Shown: positions 27,309-37,260, numbered from the stretch's first letter. The stretch: DNA of 64,000 nt from an uncultured Pelagibacteraceae bacterium (GCA_902564245.1 CACFAF010000004.1:1-64000), one strand, 5' to 3'. The notes: generated from the sequence alone by a model not told the origin. Translations and numbers: made by a program.

Positions 27309-27995
27309 TTAATTCTTTTTATATTTTTGCCATAAATCTGGTCTTCGGACGCGAGTTATAGCCTCAGATTGAGACAAACGCCAGTCTTTAATTTTGGCAT
27401 GATCTCCGGATAATAGCACTTCGGGTACACCTTTTTTCTCCCAAATTTGAGGTTTTGTATACTGAGGATATTCTAACAATCCATTTTCAAAACTCTCGTC
27501 TATTTTAGAATTATTATTACCAATTACTCCAGGAAGTAATCTTAAAATACTATCTATGACAACAAATGCAGCAGTTTCACCTCCAGATAAAATAAAATCT
27601 CCAATACTTATTTCTTCTATATTTCTCGTTGTTAGAACTCTTTCATCGACTCCCTCAAAATGTCCACAAATTAAGTTTATTGATTTTTCTACTGAAAGTT
27701 CTTTAGCAAGTTTTTGATCAAATTTTTTTCCCTTTGGTGAAAGATAAAAAATTCTTTCTCCATTTTTATAATTTTGATCAATCGATTTTGCTAAAATGTC
27801 TGGTTTCAATAGCATTCCTGATCCACCACCAAATGGGGTATCATCTACTGTTTTATGTTTATCTTTTGCAAAATCTCTAATATTTATAATTTCTAAAGAC
27901 CATATTTTTTTTAACAAAGCTCTTCCGTACAGCCCATTTGCTAAAGGCCCGGGGAAAGTCTCAGGAAAAAGTGTAAATATTTTAGCGTTCCACAT
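27309..27995 (-). CDS. trmD: tRNA (guanine-N1)-methyltransferase
   Basis: [46 protein letters not shown]. Confidence 0.97.
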   Translation of the reverse strand: MWNAKIFTLFPETFPGPLANGLYGRALLKKIWSLEIINIRDFAKDKHKTVDDTPFGGGSGMLLKPDILAKSIDQNYKNGERIFYLSPKGKKFDQKLAKELSVEKSINLICGHFEGVDERVLTTRNIEEISIGDFILSGGETAAFVVIDSILRLLPGVIGNNNSKIDESFENGLLEYPQYTKPQIWEKKGVPEVLLSGDHAKIKDWRLSQSEAITRVRRPDLWQKYKKN

Positions 27996-28000
27996 AAATC

Positions 28001-28393
28001 TTATTTTTTAGCTTCTGCTTTAGGTGCTTCCTCTTTTTTAGCTTCTGCTTTAGGTGCTTCTTTAGCTTCTGCTTTAGGTGCTTCCTCTTTTTTTCTATCT
28101 TTTTTAGGGATAGATTTTTGAGGATTATTTCCTTTAGCTGGCATAGGCATTAATTCTTTTTCACCAAGTATTCTTGCTACTCGCATGGTTGGCTGAGCTC
28201 CTTGTTCTAACCAATATTTAATTCTTTCTTTTTCTAATCCAATTCTTTCAGCCTTTTCTTTTGGCAATAAAGGATTAAAGAAACCTAGTTTTTCAATAAA
28301 TCTACCATCTCTTGCAAAACGGCTATCTGCAACTACTATTTTATAAACAGGTCTTTTTTTTGTTCCACCCATTGATAATCTTAATTTTAACAT
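28001..28393 (-). CDS. rpsP: 30S ribosomal protein S16 with repetitive C-terminal tail
   Basis: [42 protein letters not shown], then (K)[10 protein letters not shown]-type repeats. Confidence 0.96.
   Translation of the reverse strand: MLKLRLSMGGTKKRPVYKIVVADSRFARDGRFIEKLGFFNPLLPKEKAERIGLEKERIKYWLEQGAQPTMRVARILGEKELMPMPAKGNNPQKSIPKKDRKKEEAPKAEAKEAPKAEAKKEEAPKAEAKK
28004..28092 (-). repeat. In-frame tandem repeat in rpsP 3' end (~30-bp unit, 3 copies, one shortened)
   Basis: agcttctgctttaggtgcttc occurs three times in tandem, separated by ctctttttt or ttt. Confidence 0.9.
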
Positions 28394-28414
28394 TTTTTCT
28401 CCTATTATTATTTT

Positions 28415-29773
28415 TTATTTAAGTTGATTAAAAAGCTCTGGAGGTATTCCTTTGTCAGTCATACCTTTCAAGTTTCCTTTTGACATCTTTTTCATCATTT
28501 CAGACATCATTTTAAATTGCTTGAGCAATTTATTGATAGTGGCCGCATCTGTCCCAGAACCATTAGCAATTCTTTTTTTTCTAGATCCATCTATTATTTT
28601 TGGATTATTTCTTTCTTTTTTTGTCATTGATAAAATTATTGCTTCATTTTGTGTTATAATTTTTTCATCTATACCAGCAGCATCCATTTGAGATTTCATT
28701 TTTGAAACTCCAGGCATAAAAGACATAATTCCTTCAATGCCTCCCATTTTTTTCATTTGTCTTAATTGAGTTAAGTAGTCTTGCATTGAAAATTGTCCTT
28801 TTTTTAAATTTTCTTCAACCTTTTTTATATTTTCTTCTCCAAGATCTTCAGCAGCTTTTTCGACTAAAGAAACGATATCTCCCATTCCCAAAATTCTATT
28901 TGCTATTCTATCAGGATGAAAAACTTCTAAATTTTCAATTTTTTCTCCAACTCCTAGAAATTTGATAGGAACATTAGATACATATTTCATACTTACTGCG
29001 GCACCACCTCTAGCATCACCATCTGATCTTGTTAAAACTATACCTGTAAGATTTACAGTATTTTTAAATTCTTTTGCAACTTGCGCAGCTACTTGTCCAG
29101 TTAAAGAATCTGCAACAAGAAATATTTCTGTTGGTTTAACAATATTTTCTATTTGTTTAATTTCACTCATCATTTGAAGATCTATTTGTGTCCTTCCTGC
29201 AGTATCAAATAAAATTATCTCTGCTCCATTTAGATTTGCTGCACTAATTGCTCTTCTACAAATATCTGCGGGCATTTGTCCTTCAATTATTGGTAAAGTT
29301 AAAATATTATTTTGTTCACCAAGAGATTTAAGCTGTTCTTGAGCGGCTGGTCTGTAAACATCGAGACTAACCATCATGATTTTCTTTTTTTTATTTTTTT
29401 CTAAAAATTTTGCTAATTTTGCAGTTGTAGTTGTTTTTCCTGACCCCTGAAGTCCTACTAACATCATTGGAACAGGTGGAACTGCATTTAAATTTATATC
29501 TTCATTTTTTTCACCAAGTAATTTTACTAATTCATCATAAACTATTTTAACCACCATTTGTCCTGGTGAAGTCGATCTAATTATTTCTTGACCTAAAGCT
29601 TTTGGTTTAACATTTTCAATAAATTGCTTTGCAACATCTAAAGTTACATCCGCTTCTAGTAAAGCTTGTCTGATACCCCTAAGCCCTTCATCAACTTGTT
29701 TTTCATCAAGTGAGGGAGCCTTTTTTAGAGAAGAAAAAACTTCTTCAAATTTATTTGTCAAATTTTCAAACAT
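28415..29773 (-). CDS. ffh: Signal recognition particle protein Ffh
   Basis: GLQGSGKTTTTAKLAKFL, SLDVYRPAAQEQL, DTAGRTQIDLQMM, Met-rich M domain. Confidence 0.97.
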   Translation of the reverse strand: MFENLTNKFEEVFSSLKKAPSLDEKQVDEGLRGIRQALLEADVTLDVAKQFIENVKPKALGQEIIRSTSPGQMVVKIVYDELVKLLGEKNEDINLNAVPPVPMMLVGLQGSGKTTTTAKLAKFLEKNKKKKIMMVSLDVYRPAAQEQLKSLGEQNNILTLPIIEGQMPADICRRAISAANLNGAEIILFDTAGRTQIDLQMMSEIKQIENIVKPTEIFLVADSLTGQVAAQVAKEFKNTVNLTGIVLTRSDGDARGGAAVSMKYVSNVPIKFLGVGEKIENLEVFHPDRIANRILGMGDIVSLVEKAAEDLGEENIKKVEENLKKGQFSMQDYLTQLRQMKKMGGIEGIMSFMPGVSKMKSQMDAAGIDEKIITQNEAIILSMTKKERNNPKIIDGSRKKRIANGSGTDAATINKLLKQFKMMSEMMKKMSKGNLKGMTDKGIPPELFNQLK

Positions 29774-29789
29774 AATTTTACCCAGCAGC

Positions 29790-29881
29790 TATCGCACCAG
29801 TGGGCGAACCCTCGCAGACTGGTGTCGATCTCTTTGTTGCCAAAGACACCGCAAATTGCTTATTTTGCGGAAACTGCGATA
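29790..29881 (-). ncRNA. Candidate structured leader RNA of ffh (cis-regulatory element or sRNA)
   Basis: Minus strand TATCGCA-GTTT-CCGCAAA..TTTGCGG-TGTCTTTG-GCAA-CAAAGAGATCGACACCAGT..GGG-TTCG-CCC-ACTGGTGCGATA. 7-bp closing helix (29875-29881 with 29790-29796) around three hairpins; locally GC-rich in an AT-rich genome. Confidence 0.7.
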
Positions 29882-29882
29882 A

Positions 29883-29908
29883 ACTATAATAGAGGTTCAA
29901 AAAGTCAA
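29883..29908 (-). promoter_or_regulatory. Possible promoter for ffh leader
   Basis: Minus strand TTGACT (29903-29908) and TATAGT (29883-29888). The 14-nt spacer is shorter than ideal, so this is tentative. Confidence 0.3.
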
Positions 29909-29930
29909 TAAATAAGTTAAATATTATTAT

Positions 29931-30749
29931 ATGGAAATCAAAGCTTTTAAAATGGATGGTTTAGGAAATGATTTTGTAATCATTGAGACAAAAAAAAGAA
30001 ACCCTATTTCAATCAGTAAAGAAAAAATTATTGAATTAGGAAAAAGAGATAGCATCGGTTTTGATCAAATGATATTTGTTGAAGAAGATGGTGTAATATC
30101 AAATCATGCTTCAATTAAAATATTCAACTCTGATGGAGATGAAGTTGATGCGTGCGGTAATGGAAGCAGATGCGTTGCAAAAATTATATGTGATAAAAAA
30201 AAAACAGAAGCTGCCGTTATTGAAACTTCAAATAGAATTTTAAAGGCTCAGAAAATTTCTGATAATAGTATAAGACTAGCAATGGGTGAACCAATCTTTG
30301 ATTGGAAAAAAATTCCTTTATCAGAAAATATAGATCATAAAAAAATAAACCTAAACATTGATGGGATAGAATTAAAAGAGGGTTTTGCCCTAAATGTTGG
30401 TAATCCTCATATAGTTTTCTTTGTCGAGAATTGTTTTAAATATGATTTAAAAAAAATAGGACCATTAATAGAAAACTACAAACTATTTCCAGAAAAAATA
30501 AATGTTACATTTGCTGAAAGAAAGAGTGCTAATAATATTTTTGTAAATGTATGGGAGAGAGGTGCTGGATTAACTAAAGCATGTGGTACGGCTGCTTGTG
30601 CTACAGGGGTAGTAGCTTTTGAAAAAAGTTTAGCAGGAAATAGTACAAATATTCATTTTAAAGAAGGCTTTTTAAATATTGAATATGATACAAATATTTC
30701 AATGACAGGACCGGTTTCAGATATTAAGGAAATTAAAATAAAATTATAA
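29931..30749 (+). CDS. dapF: Diaminopimelate epimerase
   Basis: MDGLGNDFVIIE, DACGNGSRCVAK, WERGAGLTKACGTAACA. Confidence 0.97.
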   Translation: MEIKAFKMDGLGNDFVIIETKKRNPISISKEKIIELGKRDSIGFDQMIFVEEDGVISNHASIKIFNSDGDEVDACGNGSRCVAKIICDKKKTEAAVIETSNRILKAQKISDNSIRLAMGEPIFDWKKIPLSENIDHKKINLNIDGIELKEGFALNVGNPHIVFFVENCFKYDLKKIGPLIENYKLFPEKINVTFAERKSANNIFVNVWERGAGLTKACGTAACATGVVAFEKSLAGNSTNIHFKEGFLNIEYDTNISMTGPVSDIKEIKIKL

Positions 30750-31666
30750 TGAGTATTTTTGAAAAATTTAAATTAGGTTTTAAGAAAAGTGCCACTACCT
30801 TTACTTCAGGGCTTAAAGAAATAATCATAAAAAAAGAAATAGATGATAAGACTCTAAATGAAATTGAAGATTTTTTAATTCAATCTGATGTAGGTGTTGC
30901 AGCATCTGAGGAAATTAGAAATATAATTGCTGAAAAAAAAATTGATCCAAATAAAAATAAAGTTGATGAAATTAACTCAATTCTTAAAAGTTATATAATT
31001 AATTTAATGTCTCCATTAGAAAATGAAGATTTTTTTAAAAGTAAAAATAATTTAAATGCTATTCTCGTTTCAGGAGTTAACGGAGTTGGAAAAACAACTA
31101 CAATTGGAAAAATAGGAAAAATATTAAAATATAATAATAACAAAGTTATTTTTTCAGCATCGGATACTTTTAGAGCTGCAGCAATAGAGCAATTGGAAAA
31201 TTGGGCTAAAAAAATAGATGTAGAAATGATTAAATCTTCACAAGGTTCCGATCCTGCATCTGTTGCATATAAAGCTGTTGATGAAGCATTAAAAAATCAA
31301 TTTACTCATGTCTTAATAGACACTGCGGGAAGACTACAAAATAAAAAAAATTTAATGGAAGAATATAAAAAGATTGCGAACGTAACAAAAAAAATTGATC
31401 CTAAAGCTCCTCATGAAGTATTATTAGTTCTTGATGCAACTTCAGGTCAAAACGTATTAAATCAAGTTGAAGAGTTTAATAAGATAATTCCAATTACTGG
31501 ATTAATCATGACCAAGCTAGATGGAACTGCAAAAGGTGGAATTTTAATTGCGATTGCAAAAAAATATAAATTACCAATTATCGCTTTAGGTTTGGGTGAA
31601 AAAGAAGATGATTTACAAATTTTTAAAGCAGAACAGTTTGCAGAAGCCTTTATTTTAACTAATTAA
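30749..31666 (+). CDS. ftsY: Signal recognition particle receptor FtsY
   Basis: GVNGVGKTTTIGKIGKIL, SASDTFRAAAIEQLENWA, DTAGRLQNKKNLMEE, TKLDGTAKGG. Confidence 0.97.
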   Translation: MSIFEKFKLGFKKSATTFTSGLKEIIIKKEIDDKTLNEIEDFLIQSDVGVAASEEIRNIIAEKKIDPNKNKVDEINSILKSYIINLMSPLENEDFFKSKNNLNAILVSGVNGVGKTTTIGKIGKILKYNNNKVIFSASDTFRAAAIEQLENWAKKIDVEMIKSSQGSDPASVAYKAVDEALKNQFTHVLIDTAGRLQNKKNLMEEYKKIANVTKKIDPKAPHEVLLVLDATSGQNVLNQVEEFNKIIPITGLIMTKLDGTAKGGILIAIAKKYKLPIIALGLGEKEDDLQIFKAEQFAEAFILTN

Positions 31667-32219
31667 CTAAATTATTAGAAATTAAAGGTTTATAGTAGTT
31701 ACAATTATATTTTTCTTCTAAACTTAAATAACCACATTGCTTTGCAACTGATGAAATTATAAATTCTAATTTATTTTTTTTATTATATTTTTTTAAATTT
31801 TTTTTTGAGATATCAAAAACTAAGTTTGCGTTAACATTCTTTATAGCACTAACCATTATAAGAGTATTGTTATCTCTTAATAAATAATACGCAAAGTCTT
31901 CTGGAAATACTGGAAAATCATAATTCTCTATTATTTGTTTTGCTTTTGATGGAAACCAATCATAAGAAATTAATGACTCGTCAGATTTAGTATGATTATT
32001 ATAAATATATAAGTCTTGAGGATAATCAGTTATATAATTAAATTCCTCACCTCTAGCTAGTACAGCTTTACTTCTAGATTTAAAGTAAAGTGTAAAATCA
32101 TTATTATAAGATTGCATTTTTCCTATATAAAAAAAATCTTCTTTTTCTAAATTATTAGGTTCTGCAAAAGAATTTTTGCAAATTAAAAAAATCAATACAA
32201 TTAATACTTTAAATTTCAT
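31659..32219 (-). CDS. Hypothetical secreted protein
   Basis: N-terminal signal-peptide-like MKFKVLIVLIFLICKNSFA; family not recognised. Confidence 0.65.
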   Translation of the reverse strand: MKFKVLIVLIFLICKNSFAEPNNLEKEDFFYIGKMQSYNNDFTLYFKSRSKAVLARGEEFNYITDYPQDLYIYNNHTKSDESLISYDWFPSKAKQIIENYDFPVFPEDFAYYLLRDNNTLIMVSAIKNVNANLVFDISKKNLKKYNKKNKLEFIISSVAKQCGYLSLEEKYNCNYYKPLISNNLVN

Positions 32220-32293
32220 ATAAAATAATTGGTAAAGTAAAATTTTGTATATGGTTTGTTTAAATTATGAATAAAATGTGATTATAAAATTTA

Positions 32294-33520
32294 ATGAAAA
32301 AAATTCTTAATTTTGCACTGTATGACTTCGCTAATTCTGCATTTACAACAATTATAATTACTTTTATTTTTTCAACATATTTTGCAAAACAAATTGCACC
32401 TAATCCTGTTTTAGGACAATCCTACTGGGGTTGGGCCATAGGGACTACAGGAATATTGGTTGCAATAATTGGACCAATATTAGGAAGTTACGCAGATAAA
32501 AAAAATTTTACAGAATTCTTTATTAAGTTATTTACAATAATATGTATTTCATTAACAACTTTATTGTGGTTTTCAAAACCTTCAGAAAAATATTTATTAT
32601 TTACTTTAATTATAGTTGCCTTAGCTAATTTTTTTTATGAATTAAGCCTAATTTTTTATAATTCTATTCTTAAAAGAATTTCAAAAACAAGTGATTTAGG
32701 AAAATCTTCAGGTTTTAGTTTTGCTTTGGGTTATATTGGTGGAATATTAATATTGATAATTTGTATAAAAATTTTTATTGATAATGATGTTTTGCCTTTT
32801 GGTCTTTCAAAAGAAAATTCAGAAAATATTAGAGCTACATCAATTGTAGTTGCAGCCTGGTATTTAATTTTTTCAATACCCTTTTTATTTAGTTTAAAAA
32901 AAAAAATAAATAATAAAATTGAACTATCTTCAGATAATATAAAAAAAATTAAGGATTTAATTTGGAATAATGGTTTAAATAATTTAGGAAAATTTTTAAT
33001 TGCAAGAATGCTTTATGCTGACGGCTTAAATGCCATTATAGTAATGGGCGGAATTTTTGCAGTAGGTGTATTTAATTTAGAAATCAAAGATTTACTAATT
33101 TTATCAATACTTATGAATGTTACAGCCTTTATTGGTGCAATAGTAGGAGGTTATGCAAATGACAAATTCTCATCAAAATCTGTAATTATTTTCTCTCTAT
33201 TGGGTTTAATAATTTCTTCATCAATAATTCTTTTTGTTAAATCACAGTTATTTTTTTTAATTTTTGCAGCGATAAATGGTTTTTTTATTGGTCCAATCCA
33301 ATCAGCAAGCAGAGTTTTCATTACTAAATCTATAGATGAAAATAATCAGGCTTCAGGCTTTGGTCTATTTGCCTTATCTGGAAAGTTGACTTCATTTATC
33401 GGGCCACTATTGGTAAGCACAATTACTTATATCTCTAATAGTCAAAGAATAGGTTTTTCTTCAGCAATAATTCTTCTTTTGATTGGTTTGCTTATTTTAC
33501 TAAAAGTAAAAAAAAACTAA
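32294..33520 (+). CDS. MFS transporter, UMF1/Atg22-like family
   Basis: NFALYDFANSAFTTIIITFIFSTYFAKQIA N-terminus; multiple TM segments. Confidence 0.85.
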   Translation: MKKILNFALYDFANSAFTTIIITFIFSTYFAKQIAPNPVLGQSYWGWAIGTTGILVAIIGPILGSYADKKNFTEFFIKLFTIICISLTTLLWFSKPSEKYLLFTLIIVALANFFYELSLIFYNSILKRISKTSDLGKSSGFSFALGYIGGILILIICIKIFIDNDVLPFGLSKENSENIRATSIVVAAWYLIFSIPFLFSLKKKINNKIELSSDNIKKIKDLIWNNGLNNLGKFLIARMLYADGLNAIIVMGGIFAVGVFNLEIKDLLILSILMNVTAFIGAIVGGYANDKFSSKSVIIFSLLGLIISSSIILFVKSQLFFLIFAAINGFFIGPIQSASRVFITKSIDENNQASGFGLFALSGKLTSFIGPLLVSTITYISNSQRIGFSSAIILLLIGLLILLKVKKN

Positions 33521-34332
33521 TTTAAATTTTTTATAAATAGATCAATTTCATTGACTAATTTTTCATCAAAATTCATCATATGATCATCTAAATCTGTAAA
33601 GTATTTAAATTTAGGACTATTTGCCATTTCGAAAATTTTTTCTCCCATATAAAATGGTACAATTTTATCTTTTCTTCCGTGTAAAACTAGAATGGGTGAT
33701 TTTATATTTTTAATTTTATTTTTACTTTCATATTTATCTTTAAGAAGAAACTTTACAGGAAAAATTGGATATATTTTTTGACCCATATCTACCATAGAAG
33801 TAAAAGGTGCTTCTAAAATTATACCTGCAAAATTTTTATTTTGAGCTATTTCAGTAGCGATACCTGTGCCGAGAGACTCTCCATAAATAATGATATTTTG
33901 ATCCTTAACACCTTTTTTATTTAACCATTTTATAGCTGCTTTTGCATCTTTATAAAGACCTTGCTCATTTGGTTGACCTTTATTTCCACTAAAGCCTCTC
34001 CATGCAAGCAATAAAAAATTAATATTTATATTTTCAAAATTATTAATTTTATGAATTCTGTTTTCTAGAGACCCTGCATTACCATGTAAATAAAGAATTG
34101 TTTTTGAATTAATAATATCTTTTTCATGATACCATGCCAAAAGCTCTAAATTGTCTTCAGTTGTAATCTTAACTTTTTCAATTGTTACTGTTAATTGATC
34201 ATCAGAATAATTATTTTCAGATGGATGATATAATAAATTTCTTTGTGAAAAATATAAAATAGTAGTTATAGATAAATAAATTAATATTATAATGCTAAAA
34301 AAGATAGTTATCATTTTTATTTTTTTAGACAC
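33517..34332 (-). CDS. Alpha/beta hydrolase (BEM46-like), membrane anchored
   Basis: N-terminal TM; LYLHGNAGSLENR, GESLGTGIATEIA, LHGRKDKIVPF. Confidence 0.85.
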   Translation of the reverse strand: MSKKIKMITIFFSIIILIYLSITTILYFSQRNLLYHPSENNYSDDQLTVTIEKVKITTEDNLELLAWYHEKDIINSKTILYLHGNAGSLENRIHKINNFENININFLLLAWRGFSGNKGQPNEQGLYKDAKAAIKWLNKKGVKDQNIIIYGESLGTGIATEIAQNKNFAGIILEAPFTSMVDMGQKIYPIFPVKFLLKDKYESKNKIKNIKSPILVLHGRKDKIVPFYMGEKIFEMANSPKFKYFTDLDDHMMNFDEKLVNEIDLFIKNLN

Positions 34333-34384
34333 TATTTATTTTTTTAAATAAAAATATCAAAGAAACTCTAATAAATTATTAAAA

Positions 34385-34561
34385 TTATTTTTTATCGAAG
34401 AAAGCTTCGTAAATCATCATGATTATAGCAATACCCATCAATATATAAACAGGAAGGACATCAAAAAATCCTATCATCATTGATCTGGTAAGAGTAGTGG
34501 CGAGACCTACCAAAAAAAATATTGCAAAAGATAATCCTATTATTGTTACTATTCTATTCAT
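34385..34561 (-). CDS. Small membrane protein, 58 aa (not in the ORF track)
   Basis: MNRIVTIIGLSFAIFFLVGLATTLTRSMMIGFFDVLPVYILMGIAIIMMIYEAFFDKK*. Two hydrophobic segments; start codon overlaps the amidase 3' end. Confidence 0.65.
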   Translation of the reverse strand: MNRIVTIIGLSFAIFFLVGLATTLTRSMMIGFFDVLPVYILMGIAIIMMIYEAFFDKK

Positions 34562-35891
34562 TATAATCTTTACTTTTTTGTTCTAACCATCTAGCTATTC
34601 CTAAAAATCTTTGATCATCATACTTATCTCCGATTAATTGGACACCTAAAGGTAAATTATTTTCACCTTGAAGTAAAGGAAGAGAAATACAAGGTGTGCC
34701 CATGAATGACCAAAATTTATTGAACTCGGCAGTACCTGTGCTTTTTAAACCCTTTGGTGCAACGCCTGGACTAGAAGGTGATAAAACTCCATGATAATCT
34801 TCAAAAACTTCCTTATAAGACTCATAACTTCTCTTCATAAAATCTATTGCTTCAGCGTAATCCTTTGCAGAATATTTGTTTCCATTTGCTATAGCTTTTT
34901 GCATATAATTTGAAAGTTTTTTTTTATTTTTTTTATAATATTCACTAAAATTATTAGCTAAGTCAGTTTCATGAATAATTTGGTGATACTTATTAATATC
35001 TTTAAAATAAGAAGGAGTATCAAATACTTCTATATTTTTTTTAAATGATTTAATAAAATATTCAAAAGACTCTCTTGATTTTTTATCAACTAATTTCCAT
35101 GCATCTGTTTTATAAAAAATAAACTTAGGTTCAAATAGAGGCTCTTTTCTACAAATGTCTAGCATATCCTCAGCTGAATAATAAACTGTAGCTGAGTCAT
35201 AAGGGTCTTTTTTAATAAGAACTTTTGCAAGTAAAGCAACATCTTCGACTGTTTTACCAAATAATCCTATATGGTCTAAAGAATTTGAAGTTCTTAAAAC
35301 TCCATTTCTAGATATTAACCCATAAGAAGGTTTATAACCAACAACACCACAATAAGAAGCTGGTCTTATTACTGATCCTCCAGTTTGTGAACCAATTGAT
35401 AGTGGGGCCATATGAGAAGCAATAACTGCTGCTGATCCACTTGAGGATCCACCTGGTGTTCTGGTATAATCATGTGGATTTCGTGTAGCCGGTGGACCTA
35501 AATAAGCAAGTTCTGAAGTTGCAGTTTTGCCCATTACAATTGCACCTGCTGCTTTTAGTAAATCAACTATTTCTGCATTTTGAGATTGTGTTTTACCTTT
35601 CCTTAAGACAGTTCCACATTCTGTAGGCATATCATAAGTACCAATTATATCTTTTAACGCTACAGGAATTCCGTGTAAGGGCCCAGTGGGTTTTCCAGAT
35701 CTTCTATAATTATCAGCTTCTTCAGCCCTTTCTAATAAAAGTTTTTTATCAAAGTGAGCCCAAGCTTTAATATCTTTTTCAAATTTATTTATTCTTTCAA
35801 TATAGGTTTGACAAATTTCAACTGAAGTTATTTTTGCATCTTTTATATGTTTTACAATCTCGTGAACTGGCAATGAATTAAATTCACTCAT
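34554..35891 (-). CDS. Amidase (amidase-signature family)
   Basis: PVALKDIIGTYDMPTECGT, TRTPGGSSSGSAAVIASHMAPLSIGSQTGGSVIRPASYCG. Confidence 0.9.
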   Translation of the reverse strand: MSEFNSLPVHEIVKHIKDAKITSVEICQTYIERINKFEKDIKAWAHFDKKLLLERAEEADNYRRSGKPTGPLHGIPVALKDIIGTYDMPTECGTVLRKGKTQSQNAEIVDLLKAAGAIVMGKTATSELAYLGPPATRNPHDYTRTPGGSSSGSAAVIASHMAPLSIGSQTGGSVIRPASYCGVVGYKPSYGLISRNGVLRTSNSLDHIGLFGKTVEDVALLAKVLIKKDPYDSATVYYSAEDMLDICRKEPLFEPKFIFYKTDAWKLVDKKSRESFEYFIKSFKKNIEVFDTPSYFKDINKYHQIIHETDLANNFSEYYKKNKKKLSNYMQKAIANGNKYSAKDYAEAIDFMKRSYESYKEVFEDYHGVLSPSSPGVAPKGLKSTGTAEFNKFWSFMGTPCISLPLLQGENNLPLGVQLIGDKYDDQRFLGIARWLEQKSKDYNE

Positions 35892-35898
35892 TATTTAT

Positions 35899-37260
35899 TT
35901 AATCTGCAAATAAAGTTTCTGGAAGCCATAGTGCAATCCCTGGAAACATATACATTAAAAACATGGCTAATATTACTATAGCTAAAAAAGGCATTATACC
36001 TCTGAATATATCTAGAAGTTCAACATTTTTACTTTGAACTCCTTTAAGATAATAGGCAGACATAGCCATGGGGGGTGTCAAAAATGAAGTCTGTAAATTT
36101 AGAGCTATTAACATTGCAAAAAAATAAGGGTTCACTCCAAAAAATTCAACCAAAGGCAAAAATATAGGAACAAAAATAATTAAAATTTCTGTCCATTCAA
36201 GTGGCCAACCTAATAAAAAAATAATCAATTGTGTAATCACTAAAAACTGCCAAGGTTGAAGATTCATTGACTTAAAAAAATGTTCAAAAACTTCATGGCC
36301 TCCTAAATAAGAAAACACTGAAGCAAAAGTCCAAGAACCAACAAACAACCACATGATCATAGCAGTTGTTTTAGCAGTCAAAAAAACAGATTCTTTAAAA
36401 TTTTTCCATTTTAATGATTTATAAAAATATGAAAGTACTAATGAGCCAAAAGCTCCAACAGCAGCAGCTTCAGCAGGTGTAGCAAGTCCAGCAAGAATTG
36501 TTCCTAATACTAAAATTATCAATGAAAATAATGGTAGAAATGAAACTAACACTTCTCTTAATATAACAGATCTAGGTGGAATTTCTTCTGCAGGAGGCTT
36601 TGGAGCAATTGAAGGATTCAAGTATGCTCTAATAATTACATAAAGTATATAAAGTCCTGCTAACATCAAACCTGGAAAAATTGCTGCAGCAAATAATCTT
36701 AAAGGAGAAAGTTGAGCTATAACTGCATAAACAATCAACATAATACTTGGTGGAATTAAAATACCTAAACAACCACCAGAACAAATTACTCCTGATGCGA
36801 ATTTTTTATCGTACCCAGCTCTAATCATTGCAGGCCATGCTAATAGACCCATTAGAGTAACAACAGCTCCAATTATTCCAGTTGCCGTAGAAAATAAAGC
36901 ACAAGTTACTAAAGCTGCAACAGCCATTGATGCTGGCAATCTATGTGATGCAAGTCTTATTGCAAAAAATAATCTTGATACAATTCCTGCACGCTCAACC
37001 AAATACCCCATAAATAAAAATAAGGGGACTGCGGTTAATACATTATTATCCATAATGGTGTATGTATTAGAAACAAGTAATGAAAATATCCGGTTATCTA
37101 GTAAGTGATCCATTCTTGTAGGATCAAAATAAGCAAAATATCCAAAGCCAACTCCCATAGCAAGCAAAGTAAATGCAATTGGAAAACCTAATAGGACTGC
37201 AAATAAGAAAAGTCCCATCATTAAAATTGCTATCTCTGGATTAGTTAGCTCAAATAACAT
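35899..37260 (-). CDS. dctM: TRAP transporter large permease subunit
   Basis: ~453 aa DctM-type; GFPIAFTLLAMGVGFG, ATPAEAAAVGAFGSL. Confidence 0.93.
   Translation of the reverse strand: MLFELTNPEIAILMMGLFLFAVLLGFPIAFTLLAMGVGFGYFAYFDPTRMDHLLDNRIFSLLVSNTYTIMDNNVLTAVPLFLFMGYLVERAGIVSRLFFAIRLASHRLPASMAVAALVTCALFSTATGIIGAVVTLMGLLAWPAMIRAGYDKKFASGVICSGGCLGILIPPSIMLIVYAVIAQLSPLRLFAAAIFPGLMLAGLYILYVIIRAYLNPSIAPKPPAEEIPPRSVILREVLVSFLPLFSLIILVLGTILAGLATPAEAAAVGAFGSLVLSYFYKSLKWKNFKESVFLTAKTTAMIMWLFVGSWTFASVFSYLGGHEVFEHFFKSMNLQPWQFLVITQLIIFLLGWPLEWTEILIIFVPIFLPLVEFFGVNPYFFAMLIALNLQTSFLTPPMAMSAYYLKGVQSKNVELLDIFRGIMPFLAIVILAMFLMYMFPGIALWLPETLFAD

Noticed and set aside
27998-28000. Possible hidden rimM between rpsP and trmD
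   Set aside because: Only 5 bp separate the two genes, so no room for it.
29790-29881. Identification of the ffh-leader RNA as SRP 4.5S RNA or tRNA
   Set aside because: No conserved SRP apical GGAAG/AGCAG motif, no 7-nt T-loop, no CCA tail; only the general shape is cloverleaf-like.
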